A stretch of DNA of 64,000 nt from an uncultured Erythrobacter sp. (GCA_947488755.1 CANLAD010000001.1:448247-512246); one strand, 5' to 3'; counted from the first letter of the stretch, positions 29,396 through 39,735 are shown. A program made the numbers and translations. Notes: generated by a model from the sequence alone, not told the origin.

Positions 29396-30877
29396 ATGCA
29401 CCACGACACCCCCCGCCAGTTCATCCCCGCAGCCGAGGCGCTTCCCGCGATCCTTGCGGCGCTGCCCGATCATGTCGATCCGACGCACTTCGCCTTCGAT
29501 CAGCGGCGGCAGGCGGCTTTCCTGCGGCTGCTTGCCGATAGCGGGGAGGTGCGCGCGGCGGCGAAGGCCTCCGCGGTCTCGCACCAGACGGTCTACCGCC
29601 TGCGCCGGGCGTCTCCGGCGTTCCGGCGGGCGTGGGATGCAGCGCTGCTGGTGGCGCGCGAACATGCCGAAGAGGTGCTTGCCAGCCGGGCGATGCACGG
29701 GGTGGAGGAAGAGGTGTTCTACCACGGCGAGGTGGTGGCCAAGCGGCGGCGCTACGATGCCCGGCTGTTGCTGGCGCATCTCGCGCGGCTCGACCGGCTG
29801 GAGACGCGCGAGGATGTGGCGCTGCTGGCGGGGGATTTCGATGCGCTGTTGGGCGCCTTCGACCGGGGGGACGAGGCGGCTCTCGAAGCGCTGGACGAGC
29901 GCGCGCGGCGGGCGGCTTCCGGAACTGGGGAGAGCGGCGGGGAGGGTGGCGCGCATTCGGCCCCTGGACCGTGTAACATGCGGTCCATGGCGGCGGCGGG
30001 CGAGCCGAAGGAGGACGGGGAAGAGGAGGTGCTGCCCGAGCTGGAACGCCGCCTGCGCGCGATGGAGGCCGCGCGCCCCCGCCATGCGAAGCCGCTAAAG
30101 GAGCTGGTCATGGGCGAGGGCGATGTCGGGTCGGTCGAAGCCGCGCAGTTGGAGGCGTTCGAGGACGGCGAGGAGCGTTGGTGGGCGCTGACGAGCGAAG
30201 ACGTGGAGGAGCGCCTCGCCGAAGCCTCAGCTTCCGACCAGCTCGAGATCGACCCGGGCGTGGCCCCGGCGGATCAGGCCGATCCGCTCCGCAGCAGCGC
30301 GGCTGAGGTCGATGACGCGCCCGCCGGTGAAGGGGCCGCGGTCGTTGATACGAACGGTGACGGTGCGCCCGTTGCGCGGGTTGGTGACGCGCACCTTGCT
30401 GCCAAAGGGGAGGGTGCGGTGCGCGGCAGTCATCGCGCCCATGTCGAACCGCTCGCCGTTGGCGGTGCGGCGCCCGTGGAAGCGGCGCCCGTAATAGGAG
30501 GCGACCCCGGTGCCGAGATCGCGCAGAACGTCGCTCGCCTCGAGCGGGGGCTCGAAAGCGTCGAGGTCGATGGCGTTGTCGGGGATGCGCAGGTCCAGAC
30601 TGCCGAGATCGGGGCCGAGCGGCTCGATCACTTGCTCGAAATGGGCAGCGAAGGGGACGGCACCGGCGGGGAGGCCGTCTCCGAGGCCAGTGTCGGCGAC
30701 GTCGGCGTCGCTCTCGAAATCGGAAGTAGCAGCGCCGACCTCGGGCTCGTCTGCGGAACCGGGGCCGGGGACGGGCTGTCCGAGAGCCGACAGCGGAGCC
30801 ATGCCCAGCGTGCCGCCAGCAAGGATCACAAGAGCACGGCGCGAGAATGCGAACGAAATCATGGCGCGACGCTGTAG
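29396..30877 (+). CDS. HTH terminase-small-subunit-like protein; frame runs on antisense to rlpA
   Basis: The frame spans 493 codons, but only the first ~280 look like protein: [20 protein letters not shown], a helix-turn-helix [18 protein letters not shown], and helices [18 protein letters not shown]. This resembles HTH proteins of terminase-small-subunit type, which occur outside prophages in sphingomonads. From about 30230 on the frame is the reverse of rlpA and has an Ala/Gly/Val-rich shadow composition. The natural end is therefore probably near 30230 and its stop is missing or lost. A 25-bp near-palindrome (29965-29989) lies within the coding part. No terminase large subunit or portal gene is nearby. 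Confidence 0.55.
   Translation: MHHDTPRQFIPAAEALPAILAALPDHVDPTHFAFDQRRQAAFLRLLADSGEVRAAAKASAVSHQTVYRLRRASPAFRRAWDAALLVAREHAEEVLASRAMHGVEEEVFYHGEVVAKRRRYDARLLLAHLARLDRLETREDVALLAGDFDALLGAFDRGDEAALEALDERARRAASGTGESGGEGGAHSAPGPCNMRSMAAAGEPKEDGEEEVLPELERRLRAMEAARPRHAKPLKELVMGEGDVGSVEAAQLEAFEDGEERWWALTSEDVEERLAEASASDQLEIDPGVAPADQADPLRSSAAEVDDAPAGEGAAVVDTNGDGAPVARVGDAHLAAKGEGAVRGSHRAHVEPLAVGGAAPVEAAPVIGGDPGAEIAQNVARLERGLESVEVDGVVGDAQVQTAEIGAERLDHLLEMGSEGDGTGGEAVSEASVGDVGVALEIGSSSADLGLVCGTGAGDGLSESRQRSHAQRAASKDHKSTARECERNHGATL
29965..29989. repeat. 25-bp near-palindrome, copy 1
   Basis: TGGACCG and CGGTCCA arms flank a 9-nt centre TGTAACATG, itself nearly symmetric; two more bases match beyond the right arm. 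The same 25 bases occur in opposite orientation at 60512-60536. Here it is inside the HTH gene, where it would encode GPCNMRSM in part. Confidence 0.8.
30227..30862 (-). CDS. rlpA: RlpA-like septal ring lytic transglycosylase
   Basis: 211 residues from the ATG at 30862 (18 bp inside the longest frame). A signal peptide ([19 protein letters not shown]) is followed by a low-complexity acidic stretch and a C-terminal double-psi beta-barrel: [58 protein letters not shown]. RlpA proteins cut glycan strands lacking stem peptides and act at the septum; there is no C-terminal SPOR domain here. A long frame on the opposite strand covers it entirely. Confidence 0.85.
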   Translation of the reverse strand: MISFAFSRRALVILAGGTLGMAPLSALGQPVPGPGSADEPEVGAATSDFESDADVADTGLGDGLPAGAVPFAAHFEQVIEPLGPDLGSLDLRIPDNAIDLDAFEPPLEASDVLRDLGTGVASYYGRRFHGRRTANGERFDMGAMTAAHRTLPFGSKVRVTNPRNGRTVTVRINDRGPFTGGRVIDLSRAAAERIGLIRRGHARVDLELVGS

Positions 30878-30980
30878 CAATGCGGGTTAACGAAAGGCAA
30901 ACCGCGACCTCGATCCGGCGCACAGGCAGGGCGGTTCGGCATCGGGCGGGCTGGATATACGGCAGGCGGGTTGCGTCCAG

Positions 30981-32216
<1,236 letters not shown>

Positions 32217-32342
32217 TTGCGTATCCTCGAAGGCGCGGCCGGATCGCACGCGGCTGCGCCCGTATCAGCGCGCAGGGGTAGGCGCAATGCGATGGCAGCG
32301 CGACGTGGTATGCTGGGTGAGGGACATTTGAGGGAGGGGCAC

Positions 32343-32777
32343 ATGAACGAGCCGAAGACCACAATGAACGACAAATCGGTGGAGGACTTCATCGACGCGG
32401 TGGAACCGAAAGCGAAGCGCGAAGATGCGCAGCGTCTGCTCGACCTGTTCCGCAAGGTTACCGGTGAGGAACCGCGCATGTGGGGCGATGCGATCATCGG
32501 GTTTGGCGAATATCGCACGACCTATGAAAGCGGGCGCGAAGTGCATTGGATGCGCTCGGGCTTCAGTCCGCGCAAGGCCAGGCATTCGCTATACCTGATG
32601 GGAGGCTATTGCGACGAGCAGGCGGCGGCCGACCGCGAGGATGCGTTGCAGCGACTGGGCAAACACAAGACCGGCAAGAGCTGCCTTTATGTCAACAAGC
32701 TCGCGGATATCGATCTGAAAGTGCTTGAGGAAATGATCGCGAACGACTGGGTGGCGATGCAGCGGCGCTATCCGTAG
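32343..32777 (+). CDS. DUF1801-family protein
   Basis: 144 residues from the ATG at 32343, preceded by GGGAGGGGC. It reads as a DUF1801 (YdhG-like) domain: VEDFIDAVEPKAKREDAQRLLDLF, MWGDAIIGFGEYRTTYESGRE, GFSPRKARHSLYLMGGY, KTGKSCLYVNKLADIDLKVLEEMI. Cytosolic; the fold is related to frataxin-like small alpha/beta proteins but the activity is unknown. The longer frame upstream is the reverse of argG. Confidence 0.8.
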   Translation: MNEPKTTMNDKSVEDFIDAVEPKAKREDAQRLLDLFRKVTGEEPRMWGDAIIGFGEYRTTYESGREVHWMRSGFSPRKARHSLYLMGGYCDEQAAADREDALQRLGKHKTGKSCLYVNKLADIDLKVLEEMIANDWVAMQRRYP

Positions 32778-32897
32778 GCGAAGGATAGCCGCGTTTTGCG
32801 CGACGTTTGGGATTTGAACAGCATTTCGCGCTATTCGCGTTGCGCGATCGGTTGGCTGAGCGGTAATTCGGCGGGCATGAACAGGACAGGGTGAGGA

Positions 32898-34265
32898 ATG
32901 CTGGCAATGTGGGGCAAGGCGCGCGAACTGGCGCAGATGGCACCGCCGGAGCGCAATCGCTGGGCGGACTTTTTGCGGGCGCTGTCGATCCTGGCGGTGG
33001 TGCTCGGCCATTGGCTGATGGCAGGTCTCTATGTCGACGATGCGGGCGAGCTGCAGCGCGGCGACCTTTTGACGACGTCGCAATGGGCGCATTGGCTGAT
33101 CTGGGGCTTTCAGGTGATGCCGGTCTTCTTCCTGGTGGGCGGGTTTTCGAACGGGATGAGCTGGGACCCGACCCTGCGCAAGGCCGAGCCCGGACAGACG
33201 GGCGTCTACCGCAATTGGCTGGCGAGCCGCGTGCAGCGTCTGATCGCGCCGACATTCCCGGTACTGCTGCTGTGGGCGGTGCTCGCGGTCGTTATGACGC
33301 AGGTCGGCCTTGATCGCGGACAAATTCGAGACGCGACCGAGGCGGCGCTGATCCCGGTCTGGTTCCTCGCAGTGTATCTGCTGGTGACGGCCTGCACGCC
33401 GCTCACGCGCAAGGCATGGAAGCGCTTCGGCTGGCTGAGCTTCGCGGTCTATATCCCGATCGCGATGCTGGTCGACTGGCTGACCTTCTCGGTGGGCGTG
33501 GAATACATCAACTTCACCAACTTCCTCTGGGTGTTCCTCGCGATCCACCAGCTCGGCTTCGCCTGGCGCGATGGGCGGTTCGAGAAGCCGCTGTTCGCTT
33601 TCCTCTGGTTTGTCGTCGGGCTGGCCATCCTGATTTCGATCACGGTCTATGGCTTCTATCCGGTCTCGATGGTGTCCGCGCCCGGAGGCTTTTCCAATTC
33701 GCTTCCTCCGACGCTGGCGCTATTTGCGCTGGGCGTTGCGCAGGTCGGGCTGGTGCTGACGCTCGAGCCGCTGGGGCGCAAGATGCTCGAGAATCTGAGC
33801 ATTTGGACAGCGGCCGTGCTGATGAACGGCATGATCATGACTGTCTATCTGTGGCACCTCACGGCTTTCGTGCTCGTGATGACGATCGTGTGGATCGGCT
33901 TTGGCGGGATGGGTCTGAACTCGGTCCCGGGCACCGGCGAATGGTGGGCGTCGCGCCCGCTCTGGCTGGCGATCTATATCCTCGCGCTGCTGCCGATGAT
34001 CGCGGTTTTCGCCCGGCATGAGCGCAGCTTTGGCCCGATCAGAGGCGGGCGCACAGTGCCCAAGGTGCGAGTGGTTTTCGGAGTGCTGCTGATCTGCGTC
34101 GGTCTGGCCGCCACCGCAGCGATAACCATCGCCAGCCCGGAGAGCCTGTCGGGCATCCGCCTGTGGGTGGTCGCCCTCCCGTTCGTCGGGGCGGCGCTGC
34201 TGGGCTTTGGCCCGATCTATGCGATGGTGAAGCGCGATCCGCAGAAGGGCGGTGCTGCGTCCTGA
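32898..34265 (+). CDS. Membrane acyltransferase (acyltransferase 3 family)
   Basis: 455 residues with about eleven transmembrane segments. The N-terminus has the family signature of an early Arg/His pair: NRWADFLRALSILAVVLGHWLM, then FQVMPVFFLVGGFSN. Acyltransferase-3 proteins move acyl groups from the cytosol to extracytoplasmic sugars or lipids. Acceptor unknown; there are no polysaccharide genes nearby. Confidence 0.82.
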   Translation: MLAMWGKARELAQMAPPERNRWADFLRALSILAVVLGHWLMAGLYVDDAGELQRGDLLTTSQWAHWLIWGFQVMPVFFLVGGFSNGMSWDPTLRKAEPGQTGVYRNWLASRVQRLIAPTFPVLLLWAVLAVVMTQVGLDRGQIRDATEAALIPVWFLAVYLLVTACTPLTRKAWKRFGWLSFAVYIPIAMLVDWLTFSVGVEYINFTNFLWVFLAIHQLGFAWRDGRFEKPLFAFLWFVVGLAILISITVYGFYPVSMVSAPGGFSNSLPPTLALFALGVAQVGLVLTLEPLGRKMLENLSIWTAAVLMNGMIMTVYLWHLTAFVLVMTIVWIGFGGMGLNSVPGTGEWWASRPLWLAIYILALLPMIAVFARHERSFGPIRGGRTVPKVRVVFGVLLICVGLAATAAITIASPESLSGIRLWVVALPFVGAALLGFGPIYAMVKRDPQKGGAAS

Positions 34266-34271
34266 GTGCGG

Positions 34272-35021
34272 TCAGATACCGGCATACCACTGGTAATCGC
34301 CGCGATCTTCCCAATAGCCGCCCTTGCCACCATTGATGTCGTCGATGCTGGCGACGGCCTCGACTGCGGTCAGGTATTTGGCGTGCTTGTAGCCCAATTG
34401 CCGCTCGATCCGCATCCGCAGCGGCGCGCCGTTCTTTTCGGGGATCGGCTCGCCATTGAGGCGATGGGCGACGATGGTCTGGGGATGGTAGGCTTCGACC
34501 ATGTCGACGCTTTCGTAATAGTCGGAGCCATTGAGATTGTCGGCGCAGCGAAAGACGATGAAGTTCGCCTCTTCTCGCACCCGCGCCGCATCGAGCAGAT
34601 GGGAGAGCTGCGGACCGGTCCATTCGGCGATCGCGCTCCAGCCCTCGACGCAATCGTGGCGGGTGATCTGGGCGCGCTGGGGCAGAGCGCGGACGTCATC
34701 CAGCGAGAGGGTCATCGGATTGTCGACCAGTCCGCGCACGTCGAGCTGCCAATCGGCAAACCCGCTCGCAAGCTGGGCGCGGTATTCAGGTGTGTCGACC
34801 GTCAGCGAACCGTTGCCACGGATATCGGGCGAGCGATCCTCGGGCGCGTATTCGCGGGCGAGCGCCTGTCTGCCGGCAAGCGTACGGTGCGCGGCGCGGT
34901 GCCAGCCTTCGGCGGTATCGAAGACGCTGCGGGCCGCTTGCGTTTCGGCAAGCTCGGTGCAGCCGACAGCGGGCAGGGCAGCGATCCCGGCGAGCAGGCT
35001 GCGGCGTTTGACGTCAACCAT
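34272..35021 (-). CDS. Molybdopterin-dependent oxidoreductase (sulfite oxidase/MsrP-like)
   Basis: 249 residues. A KRRSLLAG start looks like a Tat-type signal with possible lipobox AVGC. The Moco domain is recognisable: LDVRGLVDNPMTLSLDDVRALP, TRHDCVEGWSAIAEWTG with the Cys that ligates molybdenum, GSDYYESVDMVEAYHPQT and KNGAPLRMRIERQLGYK. Substrate is not evident. The start overlaps the cytochrome b gene by 8 bp, and the two probably form one periplasmic/membrane redox unit, like MsrPQ in layout but with a different membrane partner. Confidence 0.87.
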   Translation of the reverse strand: MVDVKRRSLLAGIAALPAVGCTELAETQAARSVFDTAEGWHRAAHRTLAGRQALAREYAPEDRSPDIRGNGSLTVDTPEYRAQLASGFADWQLDVRGLVDNPMTLSLDDVRALPQRAQITRHDCVEGWSAIAEWTGPQLSHLLDAARVREEANFIVFRCADNLNGSDYYESVDMVEAYHPQTIVAHRLNGEPIPEKNGAPLRMRIERQLGYKHAKYLTAVEAVASIDDINGGKGGYWEDRGDYQWYAGI

Positions 35022-35697
35022 GGGCGGGTTCCTTTCCGGTGCGCCCGGTTATCATGGCGCGCAATTGCCAGATCGGACCCGACACGATGACCAGCGCGAC
35101 ATGCACCACGAAGAACCCGAAGATGCCCCAGGCGAAGATGAAGTGCAGGCTGCGCGCGCTCTGCCGTCCGCCAAGCAGGTCGATGAACCACGGCGCGATC
35201 GGCTCGACCCCGGGGCTGATCGCCATGCCGGTGAGCACCATCATCGGCAGGAAGACGCCAAGGACGAAGCCATAGCTGATCTTTTGCAGGAGGTTGTACT
35301 TGCCCTCGCCATGTTCGAAATTGCCGCGCAGGTGTTCGCGAATGTCGTGCCACAGCGCGCTGGGCGACCATTCGCGCGCCTTGGTCGCGATATCGCGGCG
35401 GAAATGGCGGTTGACGAGGCTCGCAATCCACATGCCCAGCAGGGCGAGCGCGAAAATCCAAGCCGCCGTGTTGTGCCAGTCGCGCGCTTCGGCAAGGTCA
35501 TAGCGCTGCGGGATCGTCGCCCATGTCGGGAAGCGGATTACCGAAAGCCACGCATCGGCCGGGTCGAAACCGTAATCACCCCAGTAGAGGTATCGATGCG
35601 CGTTGGAAATGTTGAGGCCCGACATGAACAGCACGATCAGCGCGACCACGTTGAACCAGTGCCAAATGCGCGTCGCAAGCGAATGTCTTTTCGTCAT
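35014..35697 (-). CDS. Cytochrome b (b561/Ni-Fe hydrogenase type) membrane subunit
   Basis: 227 residues with four transmembrane segments and histidines suited to bind two b hemes: RIWHWFNVVALIVL, ISNAHRYLYW, DWHNTAAWIFALALLG, SARSLHFIFAWGIFGFFVVHVALV. It should pass electrons between the quinone pool and the molybdoenzyme encoded directly downstream (8-bp overlap). The SDR gene upstream overlaps its start by 4 bp, so the three genes are one operon. Confidence 0.87.
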   Translation of the reverse strand: MTKRHSLATRIWHWFNVVALIVLFMSGLNISNAHRYLYWGDYGFDPADAWLSVIRFPTWATIPQRYDLAEARDWHNTAAWIFALALLGMWIASLVNRHFRRDIATKAREWSPSALWHDIREHLRGNFEHGEGKYNLLQKISYGFVLGVFLPMMVLTGMAISPGVEPIAPWFIDLLGGRQSARSLHFIFAWGIFGFFVVHVALVIVSGPIWQLRAMITGRTGKEPAHG

Positions 35698-36470
35698 GGT
35701 GTGCCGACCCTTTCCCGCGCCAGCCAGATTACATCGCGATCCTGTCTTAGCAAGTGCTGGCCGCTGTCGACGAACAGGCTGGATCCGCTCTTGAGCGCGC
35801 CGGTAGCGAGGAAAACGGCGGCGTCGGCGATTTCGTCGGGTCCGGTCTTGCGTTCGAGCAGGTTGAGCCGATGCGAGACTTCGGTCTCTTCGGGAGCCTG
35901 GTCGTGACTGGGCAGTATTGCACCGGGCGCAAGTCCATAAACGCGGTCGCGCGCTTCACCCCTCGCATCGCGCTCCATCGCCAGCATCGGGATCGTCGCG
36001 GCAAGCGCGTGCTTGGACATGGTGTAGCTGGCGAAGTCCGGGTTCGGGTTAAGCAGCTTCATATCGGTCACGTGGATCGCGCAACGCAATCCGCCGCTGC
36101 GGGCTTTGGCGAAGTAGTCCTGCGCCAATCGCATCGGGGCGAAGGCGTTGACCTGCATGGCCCGCGAGTAGGTCGCAGCGTCGATCTGCCCGGCATCGTC
36201 ATAGTCGAAGATCGACGCGGAGTTCACCACGCACCGCCAGTCGGGAAGCTCGCTCGCCAGTCGCGCCATCATCGCATCGCGCGCGGCATCATCGGCAAGC
36301 TCGCATTGCACGGTCGTCGCGCTCGGCAACTCCTTCGCAAGCCTCTGTGCCGCCTCACCCGAACTGCGGCAGTGGATGACGACATGCCACCCTTCATCCG
36401 CAAACCGCCTTGCGATCCGCGCGCCGATCCGGGTCGCGCCACCGGTCACCAGAATTGCGGGGAGGTTCAT
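35694..36470 (-). CDS. Short-chain dehydrogenase/reductase, FolM/pteridine-reductase-like
   Basis: 258 residues. The NADP-binding motif TGGATRIGARIARRFADEG with HCRSSGEAA after strand 2 resembles pteridine reductases. It also has NSASIFDYDD and the catalytic YTMSKHA (Tyr, Lys). A role in reducing dihydrobiopterin/dihydromonapterin is possible and would fit a molybdopterin-enzyme neighbour only loosely. First gene of the three-gene operon. Confidence 0.8.
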   Translation of the reverse strand: MNLPAILVTGGATRIGARIARRFADEGWHVVIHCRSSGEAAQRLAKELPSATTVQCELADDAARDAMMARLASELPDWRCVVNSASIFDYDDAGQIDAATYSRAMQVNAFAPMRLAQDYFAKARSGGLRCAIHVTDMKLLNPNPDFASYTMSKHALAATIPMLAMERDARGEARDRVYGLAPGAILPSHDQAPEETEVSHRLNLLERKTGPDEIADAAVFLATGALKSGSSLFVDSGQHLLRQDRDVIWLARERVGTP

Positions 36471-36595
36471 GCGTCACAGCAAAGCAGCAACCGCGCCGCT
36501 TGGCCAGTATGTTGCACATCAGAATTGGCATGGCTTCGGAACCATGCGCTCCGCTCGACCTTTGAAAACTTGGAAACTTCAAGGGGGGACAAACG

Positions 36596-37825
36596 ATTTC
36601 GCTCGAACGCTCGATGGGTCTTGGCACCCTGATCTTCTACGGCACCGGGACCATTCTCGGCGCCGGAATATTCGTCGTTGTCGGAGAGGTCATGGGCAAA
36701 GCCGGTGCGCTCGCGCCGATCGCCTATGCCGCCGCGGGACTGGTTGCCGTGTTCACCGCGCTCTCCTTCGCCGAAATCGCCGCGCGCGTGCCGACGGCGG
36801 GCGGCCCGATTGATTATACCGAGAAAGCATTCGGTTCTCCGGCGCTCGCGGCGACGGTGGGGTGGCTGCTCATTATCGCCAATATCGTTTCGGGCGCGAC
36901 CATCACGACCGGTTTCGTCTCCTACCTCAACAGCTTTATCGATGTGCCCCAGTGGATCGCGACGACCGGGCTGGTCGCGGCTCTGGCCATCATCTCGATT
37001 GCCGGGATGAAGCAGAGCGCATGGTTTATGACGACAACGACGCTGGTGGGCATCGGCACGTTGCTCATCATGTTGTGGCTGCTGCGGGACAGTTTGCTGG
37101 GATGGCCAGCGGCGTTTGCGCAAGGGGAAGGGGTGGGCAGCGCTAGCGCGGCGACTGCCATCCTCGCGGGCGCGTTCCTCGCGATCTATTCGTTCATCGG
37201 TTTCGGCGACGTTGCGCAGACGGCCGAGGAAGTGAAGGATGTGAAGAAAACGCTCCCGCTCGCAATGTGGCTGGTGCTCATCATCGTCTTCGTCTTCTAT
37301 ATAACGGTGTCCGCCGCGCTTGGCGGGCGCGACGACATTCAGGACATTGCGAGCGCCGATGCGCCATTGGTCTACGCCGCGACGCAGGACACGGGCTTTC
37401 CCGCCCTGCCGTTGGCGATCGCGAGCCTGTTCGTGATCGTCAATGGCGCGCTTACGCAGGTCATCGCGGCCAGTCGCCTGCTGCTCGATCTGGGGCGGGA
37501 CGGGCGCTCTGGCATGCCAAGCTGGCTGGGCCGGGTGAACGAGACGACCAACACGCCGATCATCGCCACGCTGCTGACGGTTGGGGTGGTGCTCGCGCTG
37601 GCGCTGTTTGTGCCGCTGGGCACGCTGGCGAGCGGGACCAGCCTTGCGATCCTGGTCGTGTTCATCGCCGTCAACGCGTCGCTGTGGAAGCTCAAGCGCG
37701 AGAGCCAGCCCGACGACGCTCCGGATATGTGGATGATCGTGCCGATCCTCGGTGTCGTGTTCTGCACGCTGACGGTGATCGGGCAGATCGTGTTGTGGGT
37801 GACCGGGATCGGATCGAGCGGCTAG
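36596..37825 (+). CDS. APC-family amino-acid permease, possible ATT start
   Basis: About 409 residues if read from an ATT at 36596; the first ATG is at 36614. I favour the ATT because AAGGGGGGA lies about eight bases ahead of it, while the ATG is too far from any ribosome-binding site, and because the added residues SLERSMGLG resemble the usual family N-terminus before TLIFYGTGTILGAGIFVVVGEV. Twelve transmembrane segments are predicted, with the APC core signature of helix 1 (GTGTILGAGI) and FIGFGDVAQTAEEVKD in helix 6-7. It should move an amino acid or amine by proton symport; substrate unknown. A hairpin GCATGG-CTTCGGAA-CCATGC lies in the leader at 36528-36547. Confidence 0.8.
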   Translation: MSLERSMGLGTLIFYGTGTILGAGIFVVVGEVMGKAGALAPIAYAAAGLVAVFTALSFAEIAARVPTAGGPIDYTEKAFGSPALAATVGWLLIIANIVSGATITTGFVSYLNSFIDVPQWIATTGLVAALAIISIAGMKQSAWFMTTTTLVGIGTLLIMLWLLRDSLLGWPAAFAQGEGVGSASAATAILAGAFLAIYSFIGFGDVAQTAEEVKDVKKTLPLAMWLVLIIVFVFYITVSAALGGRDDIQDIASADAPLVYAATQDTGFPALPLAIASLFVIVNGALTQVIAASRLLLDLGRDGRSGMPSWLGRVNETTNTPIIATLLTVGVVLALALFVPLGTLASGTSLAILVVFIAVNASLWKLKRESQPDDAPDMWMIVPILGVVFCTLTVIGQIVLWVTGIGSSG

Positions 37826-37843
37826 GCCCTGACCGCACGCAAA

Positions 37844-37875
37844 AGCGCCGCCCACCCCAACGGGCGAGCGGCGCT
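37844..37875. terminator. Bidirectional hairpin terminator
   Basis: AGCGCCGC (37844-37851) pairs perfectly with GCGGCGCT (37868-37875), between the convergent permease and glycine-zipper genes. A-rich and T-rich flanks are short. Confidence 0.6.
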
Positions 37876-37898
37876 TCTGCCGTGCGTTGATGTTTCGT

Positions 37899-38366
37899 TT
37901 AACGGCAGCTCAGCTCGCTGCGGTCGATCTCGCGGCCGATCACCGCACCCAGCGCTCCGCCGAGCAGTGTGCCGACGGTCCGGTCGCCGCGCCGGTCGAT
38001 CACGCGGCCCAGCAGCGCTCCGCCGACAGCTCCGACGACGAGGCCGGTCGTGCCGTCACCGCGATCGCAATAGTACCGGCCATCGCGACCACGCCAGACC
38101 TGATCGCGCGAACGAATGCGGCGCGCATCGCGGCGGCGATCGCGGCGGTCGTAGCGATCGTAATAGTCGTCATCATCATAGCGGTAATCGCGATCACGGT
38201 ATCGGCCATAAGCGCGGGCGTGAGGCGGCGGGTCGCCATAGGCGCTCGCGAAGGAGAACATGTCGGTTTGCGCGATCCCGGGAGCGGGTGCGATTTCGGC
38301 GGCGCTTGCCGGTGCGGAGATCGCAGCGAGCGATCCGGTGGCGGCGATGAGTGCGAGTGTCTTCAT
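37899..38366 (-). CDS. Glycine-zipper (2TM) surface-antigen-like protein
   Basis: 155 residues from the ATG at 38366 with GAAAGGGA ahead. A signal peptide (MKTLALIAATGSLAAISAPASA) leads to an unusual Tyr/Arg/Asp-rich stretch (YRDRDYRYDDDDYYDRYDRR in part) and a C-terminal glycine-zipper with two short hydrophobic segments, GLVVGAVGGALLGRVID and TVGTLLGGALGAVIG. Such proteins sit in or near the outer membrane; function is not established. Confidence 0.75.
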   Translation of the reverse strand: MKTLALIAATGSLAAISAPASAAEIAPAPGIAQTDMFSFASAYGDPPPHARAYGRYRDRDYRYDDDDYYDRYDRRDRRRDARRIRSRDQVWRGRDGRYYCDRGDGTTGLVVGAVGGALLGRVIDRRGDRTVGTLLGGALGAVIGREIDRSELSCR

Positions 38367-38500
38367 GAGCTGTCCCTTTCCGACCCGTGTGCATCGGGTG
38401 AAACCGTTCTCGTTCATTAAAGGACAACTCAAGGTGAACAAGTATGACAGACACACGGCTTGGGGTCGAAAGGAGATATTTGCGCGATGAAATGCAGCGG

Positions 38501-39148
38501 TCAGAGCTTTGCCGCAGCTTTCTCGCGCAGTTCCGGTGCGAGGCGGGGAAGGGTTGCCAGCTCGCGATAGTCTCCCGCGCTCGCCTTGCCCGCCATCAGC
38601 GCATCGAAGGTGCTCGCAACGCTCCAGCGGGTGTCGCCCGTTTCGACCCGCTCGATTGTGTCCCCGGCCTCGACCTCACCGCATTCGAGCACGCGGAAAT
38701 ACCATCCGCACCGCCCGGTGCGCACGATTGTCGCCACCATCCCCTTTGCCTCGCAGGCCGAGGCAAAGCGATGCTCGATCTTCCAGCACGGCTTGCGCGG
38801 CTGGCTCACTTCGATCAGCGCGCTGCCAAGGCGAAACCGATCGCCGATGTGAACGTCGTTTTCGAGCAACCCACGCACAGCGAGGTTCGATCCGAACGCG
38901 CCCGGTTTTTCCAGCAGGTCGATCGGCCCCAGCTCCTCGCGCCAGAAATCGTGATGGTCGAGCGGGTAAAGGTGAATCGCCATTTCCGGACCGCCATGAT
39001 GCTTGCGATCCGCCTGCTCGTCGGGTGCGAAACCGTCTGCGAGGATTTGCACCGGCCCCTCGCGCGGGCGCTTCATGATGGCGCTGGTCTCCACACCGTT
39101 GAAGGGCCGCGCGGTGCCGGTGCAGACGGCTTCGAGAACGTGCTTCAA
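38501..39148 (-). CDS. MOSC-domain protein (YiiM-like)
   Basis: 215 residues from a TTG at 39148 that overlaps the upstream stop as TTGA. Residues DRKHHGGPEMAIHLYPLDHH and QPRKPCWKIEHRF, with its conserved cysteine, are typical of MOSC domains related to YiiM, which reduce N-hydroxylated compounds with a molybdenum cofactor. Third gene of the operon read from the alpha/beta hydrolase gene. Confidence 0.8.
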   Translation of the reverse strand: MKHVLEAVCTGTARPFNGVETSAIMKRPREGPVQILADGFAPDEQADRKHHGGPEMAIHLYPLDHHDFWREELGPIDLLEKPGAFGSNLAVRGLLENDVHIGDRFRLGSALIEVSQPRKPCWKIEHRFASACEAKGMVATIVRTGRCGWYFRVLECGEVEAGDTIERVETGDTRWSVASTFDALMAGKASAGDYRELATLPRLAPELREKAAAKL

Positions 39149-39735
39149 GGCTTCCTCACCGTGATCGCAATCCAGTCGCGCTGCGTTCCGTCGCTGCCTT
39201 TACCCGGATAAACGAGGTGGTCGACGCGGTCGAACCCCACTTCGGCATAGCGCGCCCGGACCCACTCGGCGGAAGGCAAATTATGCAACCGGCCGAACAG
39301 ATCGCGACCCTCGCCATCGCCGAGTTTGTAACTGGCAAAGTGATAGCCGCCGGGGCGAAGCGCCCGGTAGATCGCGCGCAAGATCGTTGGAAGCTGCGTG
39401 CGGGAGCAATGCAACAGGCAGGCATGCGCCCAAACCGCGTCATACCGCTCGCTCGCATTCAACTGATCGAACCGCATGACGCGCGCGTCGAGGCCGAACT
39501 GCTCATTCGCCTTCGTGACCATTGCGGGCACGCCATCAGTGGCATGGACTCGAAAGCCGCGCGCTTTCATTCGCGCCGCATCCTGCCCGGCGCCGCAGCC
39601 AATTTCGAGGATTTCCGCGCGCAGGGTCAAGCGGTCGAGGAAACGATCGAGGTGTCGGCTATGCGCCTGCGCGAAACTTTGCGTGTAATGCGCCGCGCGC
39701 TCTTGGTAGAAGGCGAATGTCGCCGGATCGTTCAT
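39145..39735 (-). CDS. Class I SAM-dependent methyltransferase
   Basis: 196 residues; motif I AEILEIGCGAGQDAARMKARGF, then VHATDGVPAMV, YDAVWAHACLLHC and LRPGGYHFASYKLG. A small, soluble methyltransferase of unknown target. Its ATG overlaps the hydrolase stop by 4 bp and its stop overlaps the MOSC start, so the three are co-translated. Confidence 0.82.
   Translation of the reverse strand: MNDPATFAFYQERAAHYTQSFAQAHSRHLDRFLDRLTLRAEILEIGCGAGQDAARMKARGFRVHATDGVPAMVTKANEQFGLDARVMRFDQLNASERYDAVWAHACLLHCSRTQLPTILRAIYRALRPGGYHFASYKLGDGEGRDLFGRLHNLPSAEWVRARYAEVGFDRVDHLVYPGKGSDGTQRDWIAITVRKP

Noticed and set aside
20233..30230. Prophage remnant, suggested by a GH24 lysozyme and a terminase-small-subunit-like HTH protein
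   Set aside because: They are separated by core genes, and no structural, portal, integrase or lysis-accessory genes are present.
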